64,000 bases of DNA from Phoronis australis (Eukaryota > Phoronida > Phoronidae). The notes below the pieces were generated by a model, which saw nothing but the letters and a program-made list of their open reading frames with translations, was not told the origin of the DNA and did not search any database. The stretch is from the NCBI GenBank assembly GCA_002633005.1, contig NMRA01000008.1, forward strand, positions 1,255,974 through 1,319,973, in the 5' to 3' direction. Positions 48,360-59,100 of the stretch are shown here, in pieces (position 1 is the first letter of the stretch; each line of letters starts with the position of its first letter). A program made the position numbers and the translations under genes.

Positions 48360-49283
48360 AAAGTGTGCTTTGGAACATCCCTTAGTTTATACAAGTGTGC
48401 TGGCTACAAATTAGGATTAATATTCGCAAGTTTTATTCGAAATCACCATTTGTCTTTGCCCAAACATACAATTCCAGACATGGTACATGCTTAAAGTTCT
48501 AGTTGAAAGTACGCATCTTGTACAATCATTAGAGAGAAGTGACGGAAATTCTATGTTTTGTTGAAGGTCGTTTACATTCGCCAAGTGGTTTATACTTTGC
48601 GGTTGCTTAAAAACAAATGTGACGTCAGAATCCGGAAGAAATAAAAATTCGAAGTCGTTTAAAAAGACATTCGATTTCTGGAACGAGTAGCAGCAGCCAA
48701 TCGGAAGACACGAAGGGTCAATATAATGCTCTAAAATACTGAGTGGCTGCTTGTAAGCCTGTAAGTCCATAATATCCCCAAATCATATAATAACAATAGC
48801 TATTCACTCGAAAGGGTCCCTGTGTTCAAAGTCTGCCCGTGGATGTCCCCGAACAGGGGATAAGTTAGCCCATCACTGAAACTCGAAGTCCATTATTCCG
48901 TAGCCAGCGCACCTCACAGAATTAATGAGGCGCATGATATTGACTGGACTACGCGCGAGCTCTGGACAACATCCGGCTAAAATTCACAGGCTAAATGTCA
49001 CATTTCTTGTCCGATTTTAAAAATTCAAAAACCATACAAAGTCTACTTCTCATGAACGATTCAAGTCTAAAATTAAAAAAATCGCCACCCCCAGTATGTT
49101 TATGGTGGGTCTGATTATCTAAGAACGATAACATCAGCAGATTGATGCAACTTTGAACCACAACAGCATACCTTTGATCCCAACCGGCAATTCTTACGGT
49201 AGGCAAACCGGTCGAGTTGCCGAATCTCGACCGGTTTCTGCGTCAACGGAAAGGCTTCTTGTTATGTGTTCCAAAGCGCATTT
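48360..49283. mobile_element. TIR element interrupting the right inverted arm
   Basis: aaagtgtgctttggaacat at the left and its inverse atgtgttccaaagcgcattt at the right bound ~924 bp absent from the left arm, where the flanking arm sequences are nearly contiguous. No recognised coding. Confidence 0.6.
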
Positions 49284-49495
49284 GTTACTACTGTGAAATT
49301 TTCTTATGGGGAACAAAGTTGACTTCTGGGCAACAATTCTTGTTATTCCTTTCAACTTAGTTTTGTGCCACTAACCCTCTCATACCCTCGCTTCCTACAC
49401 AAGTAGATAAGCCGTCGTGTAAGATTGCGGCACTAAAGCGGATGGACAGGTCTGAGCCCAGCATCTAATTTCTGAAATCATACACACACGAGATA

Positions 49496-51576
49496 CTCGA
49501 AACTTCAAGCTAAAGTCGCCATGTTTAGCCAGGCTAAAAGCGAAAATGGAATTACATCTTTTGCTCTACCATTTTAACTCGGTCACACAACACTCATTAT
49601 CATGACAGTATTTCCTGTTACCAACAAAAATCATGAAACCATCACTGGCTCACTCAAGAGTTTATATGCCAAGCTGGATGTGGTCAACACAAAAATTGCG
49701 AAGCCGAAACCAAATGGCGTATGAACACCGGCACTGCGGAATGTTGTGACGGGTTCTCATGGTTAAAGTATTGGAACCTCAGCGTGTTAATATCCAGCCA
49801 TTCCCATTGTTGAAATGTGGGGAACCCCTTTCAGTTTACTGTTTTGTACATGTAGTATGGCGACCACCTTTGACTTTAATATTTGCAATATATTAAAACG
49901 GTCAGTGATCGAAGTAAGAAAATCAAGGGAACCCCGATCCATTGGCTTACGCCCAAACAATGAGTGCATAAAGCGTGTGCAAGTGGTGGCGATGTGACCG
50001 GTATTGATGCTGTTACTACTCGGCAAATCTCTGCCCGCCTCATTAGAAGCGCGCTGCAAGGTCCGGATAGCTTTTCTTTGTAGTAAAATAAGATTGATTA
50101 ATTACACCCTGCAAGTTTTATTCAGACAAGGGTGAAAACTACAAAGACAAAAGCCGCAAAGAATTGTTTACATAAATCCTTTTCTCCATGCATGATATAC
50201 AAAGCTGTACGAAACGTGAGCTCAACTCTCCGTCGACGAGGGTGCTCAACTATCCTCCACATTCACATGAGTTAATTGAACCACTCGACAAATATTTCGT
50301 AACCATAAATGCAGAGCGAGATTTAACTCCAGTTGACCGTAACAATCATCTTCAAGATCCGTTGGCTTCAAGTTATACTCACAGCCCGACGACTATCGGC
50401 AATGAACGAACAGGTGTCTCAATCCACGCTGGTCTCCCCTCAGTGTACGGTTGTTCACTGGTCCTGGCTGATCTAGTGTAGCGGTGCCGGGATTTCAAAG
50501 AAAGTCCAACTCTGGAACCTCGTATCTTCATTTGGAAAAAAGTCTCATGACGACACTGCAGGATAACGTCACCCGTGGTCATCTCAATCGGGTCGTGGAC
50601 TTGCCGTCCTTCATCCTGGCATCGTAGCACTCGATCAGTTATGGAGGCCAAACAGCCTTTCGTCTTGTTTAGGGAAACCAGTGAATTTGGGTAACTTTCA
50701 ATTGGTTTCAGTTGTGAGTGAAGCATGCGATCTCTAGTGATAATATCGAAGATTGAACATATAACCTAATTAAAAATGGGTCAAAGGTCGACAGCAGTCA
50801 TCCCTTCATGACGTGGAGGAGTATAGTTGAGTGCAGTGTAAAAAGGAGACTTGAGCTCACACTTGCTCCAGTTGTGGTGCAATGATGGAGACAATTAAAT
50901 GCTCTATGGCTGGTGTTTTTATTTTCCGGTACTTTCAAATGTAACCCTATCTGCAACAACTTTAAATAACAGAGCCTTCTGTCAGACATTATGTGACAAA
51001 ACAAAGTTCCATTGGATACATTAGGCAACTCGCACGCCAACGCCATTTGCACACGAGTGGACGAGAATGCGCGCATCTTTCACCCACAGTGTCGACACTG
51101 GTTTCATCATGGTCCGATACATGCGCCATCTGTGGTTTTAATTACTTTGATATTTATTGCGGTGGCTGTTAATCCGGTACAGTGGGAACATTGGCGATTT
51201 ACTACGGTTGCTTATCTTAAGTATCTGAGGAAATGTTACCTATTTCTTTATTCCGGTGTGGCCTGTGGGAAACCATCTAAAGGCTTAATTGTTATGATTT
51301 AAATGAACTGGTCGCTATTCATGGTTTCGCCCAAATGTGTGCTACCCTCTAACACAGTACCAACTATACTGAAAAATGGCATTCTTGAAACATGATGAAC
51401 AACACACGGAATTCCGCGTGTAGGCATCAATGCCATGCCTAGGTTGGAAGTATGTCGATCACATCGCCACTACATCCAAAGGCCTTTAAAGGAGAATGCC
51501 ACAGAAAAAAACTATCAATTTAGATCGAGTAGTTCCTCTCGATAACAGCAATTTCAGTTGTTTTACCTGAAACCTG
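49496..51576. other. No supported gene
   Basis: Open frames of 90-115 codons on both strands (e.g. 50188-50481 +, 50379-50726 -) overlap each other and show no known motif or splice context. Confidence 0.45.
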
Positions 51577-51981
51577 AGCCCGGTCTCCAATCTTTTTACT
51601 CGAAATGGAACTCGAAATTAGGTTTGGCATTTTCTACTCTACTTTTGGGCGAACTCAAGATAAGTCTCTAATATTCTATGCTCGAGTACACAATAACTTA
51701 CGTAGATAATTTATTGCCCTTTGTTCACAGTTTGTAAACCCAATATTAAAGCAATAAGTTCGGCTTTGAACTCGAAATTTCGAGTTTTTACTAGAGTTTG
51801 TACCACGAATATAAGGGTCTTCAAGGGCAAACTTGACCTAGAAACCTCTATGCATAAACTATAATGTATTCGAGCACAGTCTGATAACCAATTATCTTAA
51901 GTTCGCACAAAAGGAGCAGAGAAATTGCCAAGAATAGTTTCGAGTTCGTTTCAAGTACAAAGATTAGAGACCGGGCCCTGA
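51577..51981. repeat. Large fold-back element, GGTCTC family
   Basis: Begins gagcccggtctccaatcttt and ends aaagattagagaccgggccc, with imperfect inverted pairing through the body (gaaatttcgagtttttact near the middle). A half copy is at 27478-27790. Confidence 0.8.
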
Positions 51982-52956
51982 CTGCAGACGGACGTGTTGA
52001 AATTAACCAATGACGTAATCGGTTCGAACGCTGTCTGTTCAGCCGAACACGCTTAGGCTTACTGGTGTCAACTTATCGCTTGAATTCATCGTTTTACACC
52101 AATAAATCATCAAAATTGGATGTAAAACCTTTACAAATACACCAAGTTCTTGAACAAACGTGTTGTTTTATTTCACTGTTACGGATTTATTTGAACGTAC
52201 TGTAGCCTACAGAGTTCTGTAGGCCAATTTACCATGGTCGATCGCGGGAGTTTGGGTCTGTTTGGTGATAAATTCGAATCATTCTTTCGTGAAATACAGA
52301 CAGGAGAACACAGCTTGGTGTTGTAATTTTATTCGTATGATTTTTTTCAGTTCTAAACACACAAAACACTTGTTATCCCAGCCAGTGGCTCGGAACTCGA
52401 TCAGGCCCGTCGCGGCCGCCGGCGGGATTGCACATCACGAACATAAACCAGCTTAAGTTGGAAACTAAACCTCTAGTCACGAAAAGAAATAATGTGCACG
52501 TAATTAGTTTGGTGAATTAGTCACGAAACTGAAAATCTACATACTCGTCCGGGGCAGCGGAGTCACTGAGGTTCCTCTTCCACAGAACCTTCAAGGCAAA
52601 AGTTGTACAATAACAATGATTTGAATAATGTATTTGTATATCTAAGTAAAGATTCCCCAAACATGGGACCATAGCATATAAGATCGAGTTATTGTTTCAC
52701 AACAGCTTCTGTCAGCAAATACTGAATTAATTAGCATGCGCTCACACGGCCTCGGTGCCCGGTGAATTATCTTTATTGCATCTAAAGACGGTAACGCAGT
52801 GTTTCACTCATTGCTGGCTTCTCAAAACATTTGCCCTCACGAATACTCCAAAGGCATTACAAATTGTATCTAACGAGACAGACTTTGTTTCAGTTTCATA
52901 TAGGCGTAGATTAGGGTGAGAATAATTCATTTCAACACAGAATAATAAACGTCAAC
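51982..52956. other. No supported feature
   Basis: Nothing recognised apart from a GC-rich cgtcgcggccgccggcggg patch near 52410. Confidence 0.5.
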
Positions 52957-53088
52957 ATGGCGACTCGCAATCACGACTCAGGCGAGAGCTCATCCGACGC
53001 AGACTTTACAGGTGGATCGTTAGGTTTTACAGGCTATCAGTTCGAACCGCAATACACTGATCAAGAAATACTAAAGTGGCGCCATTAA
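52957..53088 (+). pseudogene. Short open frame resembling the start of a transposon-associated protein
   Basis: ATG opens 43 codons with an acidic Ser-rich start and GYQFEPQYTDQEI, then a stop. This GYxFEPxY-type opening reminds me of the N-terminus of proteins common in invertebrate transposable-element families. It stops early and no continuation is convincing. Confidence 0.25.
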
Positions 53089-53347
53089 AATGCACAGGCA
53101 ACGGAACGTATGGATAGTTCTTTGGTAAGCCGGCATTCGTTAGAGAAATCACTGTCGACGAAATGTCGGCCACATACACGGAGATGTTTCACGGCCTCAT
53201 ACTTGCTATTAACTGCGTACTTTTCATTCTTCACTTCCGCGAGTCACTTCCTAAGCAATTCGGGTTCTCGAGGAAGTCGAAAAAACGATATACCCGCTTT
53301 CTTCGCAGCTCTATAGTTCTGGCAAGCGGGAACTATGCACCGCAACA

Positions 53348-55150
53348 TAGACTCTATTCACGCGGCGGCCATTAAAATCCAAAGCGAGGCTCACTGCGAT
53401 AAACAAAGCGGAAGTAGACATTGCGTGAGTTAAATAGCCGGTCTTTCGAGTCCAACCTGGATACTGAATTTTAATGATGTGTCGACAATTAACCACAGAG
53501 ACGCAGAAAATTACATTAGAGAACAAGTTAAGACGCCAAAGAGTTGTCTGACGAAAAGGTTAAATTTTTTCGGAAAACTAGGTTCGAAACATGAAAAGTA
53601 AATATGACCAAATTGCAGCAATCGTGGTGTTAAGGATTAGGTATTATGGTGAATGCAGGGTTACGTTTTTTCTTGTAAATTGTTGATCAAAATACTTTCT
53701 ACGCGGACCAGGTCATCTGCTCGTATTGTTGACGAGTTGCAGACATATTCGACAGTGGTGGCTGTCATGTGCAATTAGTCACATCTGGTTTAATTTGTTG
53801 ATCAAGAATATTAACATCAAGCATAGGATGATCCTATGCACTCACTGGGACTAACAGTTGATTTGTCATTGATCTGAAAGAATAGTTGATGTTATTAAAT
53901 ACATTTTTTATTAAAATAATAAACCAGGCTCGTAATTGAAAATAAAAATGATTTGACCATCAATTCTGCTTTCATGGTTGTAATAATTCTTACGTCTATT
54001 TCATGTGTTAGATATCAATCTGGACCAAGTTGAATTTTAAATTAAAACACCTAATTCGTTCGTCCAAAACATAACCTCGTTTTAGAACTCAATTTCAGTT
54101 AACTGGACAATGCAATCATAGTTATCATGTTTCTTCAGGAACCTCGTTCATCCGAGGGTAAAGGTGCCAGTGCGGCCTACTGAGAGGCGATTTTTTCGCC
54201 GAGTGAGAGCGGGAACAATCTACCTCCCGATCACCATCAATAGCACCCCCGCCCTGTTGCAAGCTCTCATAGGCTCTGTCTCAATTTAAAGTAGCCTTTT
54301 GTGCTCTTAAAAATTGTCACCTGTGTGGTTACAAATGACGTGAACTCAGAGAGATTTTTCACTAGGGGAATTTTTATACCTCGTGGGGGGGAATTTCGCG
54401 TGATATTTCAATATTTTTGAGAGGGGAATAGGACCGATATTGGGCCCCAAATTTTAGGGAATGAGGGCCCTGTTCTTTTTGGAAAGAAGAATTATAATGT
54501 TCGTTCAACCCGTAGCAGGGGCGGATCCAGGATTTTGAGTTGGGGGGGGGCAGGGCACAGGAATAAGCAGCATTTCGGCAGATGCGCGCGCCCAGCCTAA
54601 AATCTGGAGATGCAGGGGTCTTGAATTCTTGGGTTTGCGGACGTGTTGACTAAAAAAAAAAACGGTAAACCGAGGGTTCATTCAGCGCCTATGCGTTGTT
54701 TATTCACCCCCCAAAGACCCCCTGGTTGCGCTCGTGTGCTAGTCAGCAATTCGCACCCGAACTCAAAAATGGGATCTGATACAATTTTAGGGGGGGGGGG
54801 GGCACCCCCCTCCCCCAAATCCGTAGTCATGAAAATACAGCCTGGCATTCTCCGTTCGTTACTACATGATGCTTGACAACTAGATGCGACAACATATGAT
54901 CTACTCATTTCGAAAACATTTATTTTACACGGACATATTTTGCTTCGTCACGGCGTATGGCAACGACCCAACGCTTCCGAATCTCACGTCTTTAGAGATT
55001 GTAAAGCAAACAGTTGCGTGTCCGAATTTTTTCAAGCCGTTCGCGGAACAATACGGACGGAAACACAGACTCCTATGCCGATAAGCTAACAGAGCTATCG
55101 TAGCGAGCCTCGTTTTGGAACGCGCCTCCTATCGGCGTGAATAGGGTCTA
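53348..55150. mobile_element. ~1.8-kb region bounded by inverted termini
   Basis: tagactctattcacgcggcg through gcgaggctcactgcgat at the left is mirrored by atcgtagcgagcctcg through cgtgaatagggtcta at the right, about 52 bp each, imperfect. The interior has no transposase I can recognise and contains another element near 54516. Confidence 0.6.
54516..54830. mobile_element. Degraded CAGGGGCGGATCC element
   Basis: Starts caggggcggatccaggattt, a terminus typical of hAT-type elements, followed by a G-run. Internal bits (tgttgactaaaaaaaaaaa) resemble the GGCGGAT MITE family. It ends near a G/C-run and aatccgtagtc. Confidence 0.5.
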
Positions 55151-56056
55151 TAGCGGCATTCACTCTGCAGACGTCGCTGCGTCGTTTCTCGCCTTCCTTA
55201 CAGGTTAACACGACACCTCTCGGCAAAAAGGTAAGGTCGACCGTGTGAGAGGCGATGTGGACATAGACCGATTAAGACGGTAAAAAGACTAATTAAATCG
55301 GGTAGCATTCTCTCTTAAGCATTGTACCTGCTTGGGCTTAAGCCAATGGACCGCGGATTGATTTTGTTTACTTCGATCACCGTATAGGGAAACAGTAACC
55401 AGAGAGGGGTTTCTCAGATTTCAACCAATGGGAATCACTGAATTCTATGACGTCGATTTCATTACTTTAACCAATGAGAACCCATTTTAAACAACATTCG
55501 AGAGTAGAGAGTGTAAAATGCGTATTGGATGAGATAAATTACTGTCGTGATAACGCGTCTGGTTATCGTACGAGTTTCAAAATAAAAAACGACCAATAAG
55601 TAAAGGCAATTGACCAACCTCACGGTTTTTTAAAATTGAAAAGTAAATAATAGCAGTCTTCGAATTTTTAAAAGCGGTGCATTATTAGAGAAATTAGGAA
55701 TAGTTTTTCTTCATGAGCCATGCGCATTAATTAACTTTTACATGCGAAACTTCCGCTTTTAACCAAGTTTCGGTAAGTGGGAGAGGATAATTCCGTTAGT
55801 TAATCTGCAAGCGGTCATCGATATGGTCGCTAGAGATAAACATCGAAACGAAATAAATTTCAAGTCAGTGATATAGATTTTGCAACTTCCCTAAAAAGTC
55901 AAGTATCGAATGAAAATCGATTCCAAGATTGTTAAAGCTATTCTATAGGTCCCCTAAAAAGCAAATGAGGGAAAGCCTCCTTGGACGCATGCATATGATC
56001 GCTAGCTAAAATCAGTAAATTGTATACAAGAAAAAAAAACCCCGGTTCAACTACTC
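55151..56056. other. Upstream flank of cytokine-like copy 2
   Basis: No gene. A CRE-like tgacgtcg lies at 55448, about 640 bases before the likely start; weaker than the copy 1 site. Confidence 0.5.
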
Positions 56057-56065
56057 TATATAAAG
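56057..56065 (+). promoter_or_regulatory. TATA box of cytokine-like copy 2
   Basis: TATATAAAG, 49 bases before the ATG at 56114, in the same relation to the tiny exon 1 as in copy 1. Initiator less clear than in copy 1. Confidence 0.7.
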
Positions 56066-56113
56066 AATTTGAACATGAATTCAAACCAAGTTAGCATTAT
56101 ATTTTACTCAAGC

Positions 56114-56120
56114 ATGGAAG
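56114..56120 (+). CDS. Cytokine-like copy 2, exon 1
   Basis: ATGGAAG then donor gtaaga, phase 1, as in copy 1. Confidence 0.78.
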
Positions 56121-59100
56121 GTAAGAAGCGGTTGTGCGTAACGATAGATAAATAAGAAACATGGTCTCGATGCGGAGACAACTCTGAAGGCTTCATTTGG
56201 GTTCTGCCTTACGAAGTATTAAATTTGGTTACATCTTTCCAAGTAATACAGGTTCTAGGCTCTTTTGAATAGAAAAAGTTTTTATCTATGGAACCACGAT
56301 TTGTTCTAAGTAAATCATAAAGTGTATTACAGGCGGAAAAAGTTATACCTTACCAAGTTATTCGTGAAACCTATTTTTGGTCTTCGGCTGTTCCTTTAGA
56401 GAACTCTATTAAAAACAGTAAAACTCCCGTTGCATTTTTTAATATGTTTAAGAATATGAAAATAGGTTTCATTTTTTCACTCATAATCGATAGGAACGAC
56501 TCAACGGTAACGTCGCACGGTAATGGACGAACTTTGTATCGAACGAACGGGGCATAGTCACGAGCAACAATATTAACTGTCAGTTTCTTGAAAGACCAAA
56601 AGAACCTCTTCCCATCCCAGTAAGGAACAAGTTGAGCAAAGAATTGTAGCAGTTTTGTGACCTAAACCAAGAGTTAGTTTTTTGGCAGAACGCGGGTTTA
56701 TCGTCACCTAAATCTGGCGTACATAGCAAAGCATCATGCTAAACATTTATTGCTAGGTATGTAAGTGCATATGTTACATGTTTAGTTACAATTTGTTAAT
56801 TACTTGAGAATATAATGCATTGCAAAGAAATGGTTTAGTTTATTTGCGAATACGTATGTCCAATTTCACGTTTTTTTTTCTTTCCACTAACTTTGAATCT
56901 CTCAGAAATTTCACGCTTGAATTTTTAGGAATCAAAAATTCATCGATCGTCCTGATCCTCCTTGGCCCGTTCATCATGGACATCTTGTCGGCGCCAGTCG
57001 ACAGCAACGAGACGCAGCAAGTCGTTGAGTCAACGCAGACGATAAACCGCAGATGTCATTGGTACAGACCATGCATTAGTGAGATAGAACAGGTACAAGC
57101 TAACACGACACCAAGCGGACAACTCCTCAATGAAGCTTACCGAAACATGTCATTGAAGGCTTTTGGACTATCTATACAGTCACAAGATTTAAAGACATCC
57201 TACGTAAGATTTTGAAACATTTATTTGGATGAGTTTTAATCCAATCAAATTGTAGTGTTGGCTACTTCAGTATCGTTGTGAAAATTTATTAATTTCACCT
57301 GCTAAAACGCGTTTTTCAAACCAATGGGTAAGTCTTATTTCATAATTATCCCAGATGTATCAGCGTTTGGGATTTATTATCCTTAGCGGACGTTGATCGT
57401 TCCGCAGAAATCTTGGTGAGCATAATTAGTACAGTTATCAAGTAAAATGTTACGTCACACGTGAGAAGACGCACCATAACATCACCACGCGGCAGTAAAG
57501 GGTGTTTATTGGAGGCTGGTATTTGATGCAGGGAACCGTTCAAGTTCTGCTGTTGCCAAAACAGGAGTGCTGAATTGATTTTTGGATAACCTAATACACT
57601 GGTTAGAGAACCATACCGAGGGACAATTTATAGAGAAACCGGCGGATATAGCGTGTGGTGAAAAGAGTGTACGCACAACTTTGAAGCAAGTCTGACGGCC
57701 CGGGCATGGTGATGAGTTTTGGTTTAGTCCCGAGGGGGCGCAACCTTTGACTTCCTGAATTTTTCAAAGACGAAGAGTTTGACCTGACTGTTACCGATGG
57801 ACGGTATAGGCCTAGAGCCGGTACAGTGTGTTCCTTCGCAGCGCTCACCTGTGGTGAAAATGGCGTTACAAATGTCAATTCTGCGCAAGAACTTGGAATC
57901 CTGCTTAATCTCAAGATCGCGTATGCGTGAACTTGGATTACACGAGGAAACTTGACAACTTCACTCAAATAATCACGTTCACGTTGATAAAAATTTGCAC
58001 CGCACTAACTCAAATTACATATTAACAAATTAACGTAAATTTTAACCAATCTTTTTCTAACAATTCACAGTATACCTCCGATTCTGTGACACAAGTTACG
58101 CTAATGGAGGAAATGGATGATCATGAGGCCAACAATTACAAAACTCTTTACAATGACCAAAAAGTTCACCTGATTGCCCAAATGAATATTCAGTTCCAAG
58201 CTCACGCATTCACGATCTTGAGATTAAGCAGGATTCTAAGTTCTGTATTAGAATTTCGTTTCCGTTTTATACAACTTTATTTTTTTCGCAAAAACCACAT
58301 AAGTTTCTTTTTTGATAGCTTCTCATGCAAAAATGAAACATTTAAAAAACAATTCTTAAAACATTTTGGGGAACTGTGTGTAAAGCATAGTAGCTGAAAG
58401 ATTCATAAGAATTTACCTGCCGTTTCTGAAATAAGATATTCCGGAGTTGGCCAAAATTGGAAATTTTTATGGGCCCTATGTGACTTTAACATTTTGACGA
58501 ATCTGACTGGTGCTGGCGGAAACGGGCAACTGTGGCCAAAAACGTGTCTCGAATACGGCATCAATAATGGACCTCCTACCGGTGGTGTCTGCAACTATTC
58601 CGCGCCACTCTCAATTCTAGCCCGTTGTGTCTAAATCTTTGGGAACTGTCGATTGGCTGTTACATGCACCTTTGTGAGAACTTTCGCAGTGTGAACTGCC
58701 TTGGTGTGACAGGGTCCTTTGGCTTTTCATGATTATTGCACTGTTTATTCAATTATTATTGACAGATCAAGACAGCAATTCATGACCCGGAGTTTGCGAG
58801 TCTGTTTGATGCATTTCACTTCAACAAATTTCCTGTCAATCAAGTCACAGACAGCGTAGTGGAATTCGCCATAGAACACGTAAGACAGATAACGACATTA
58901 GAATATCTATAATGATATGTGTCACGTGATCAACAAGTGCGTATTTGCCCAAATATCTACAGAACAATGGATTTTAACTCAGTGAAAGATTTATATTTTC
59001 TGCAACTAGAAAGCCTTTATTTTCTACTTTAAAGCTATAGTGTCATGTGACCATATTTTTATGTAGTATTTAGTAAAATTTAGCAAAAAGAATGGTTCGT

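Larger units (their letters stand above)
42766..49495. mobile_element. ~6.7-kb structure with long inverted arms of tandem repeats
   Basis: The left arm (about 42766-44050) is repeated in reverse at about 47380-49495. Matching phrases: gctgggctcag and gctgagcccag ends, cctcagtatata, tgacccctggggac/gtccccagggtcac, cttccttatcgaagtt. Each arm carries three ~290-bp tandem subunits (left near 43200, 43500, 43790; right near 47510, 47690, 47970), with C/G-runs in equivalent places (43477, 48067). The core contains only broken open frames. Transposon versus segmental inverted duplication cannot be settled by eye. Confidence 0.65.

Noticed and set aside
50188-50726. Overlapping ~100-codon frames on opposite strands
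   Set aside because: No motif, splice context or homology recognised; mutually exclusive and likely chance.
56820-57215. 131-codon version of the copy 2 cytokine N-terminus
   Set aside because: It starts inside intron 1; the tiny exon 1 with TATA box, conserved in both copies, gives a proper signal peptide.
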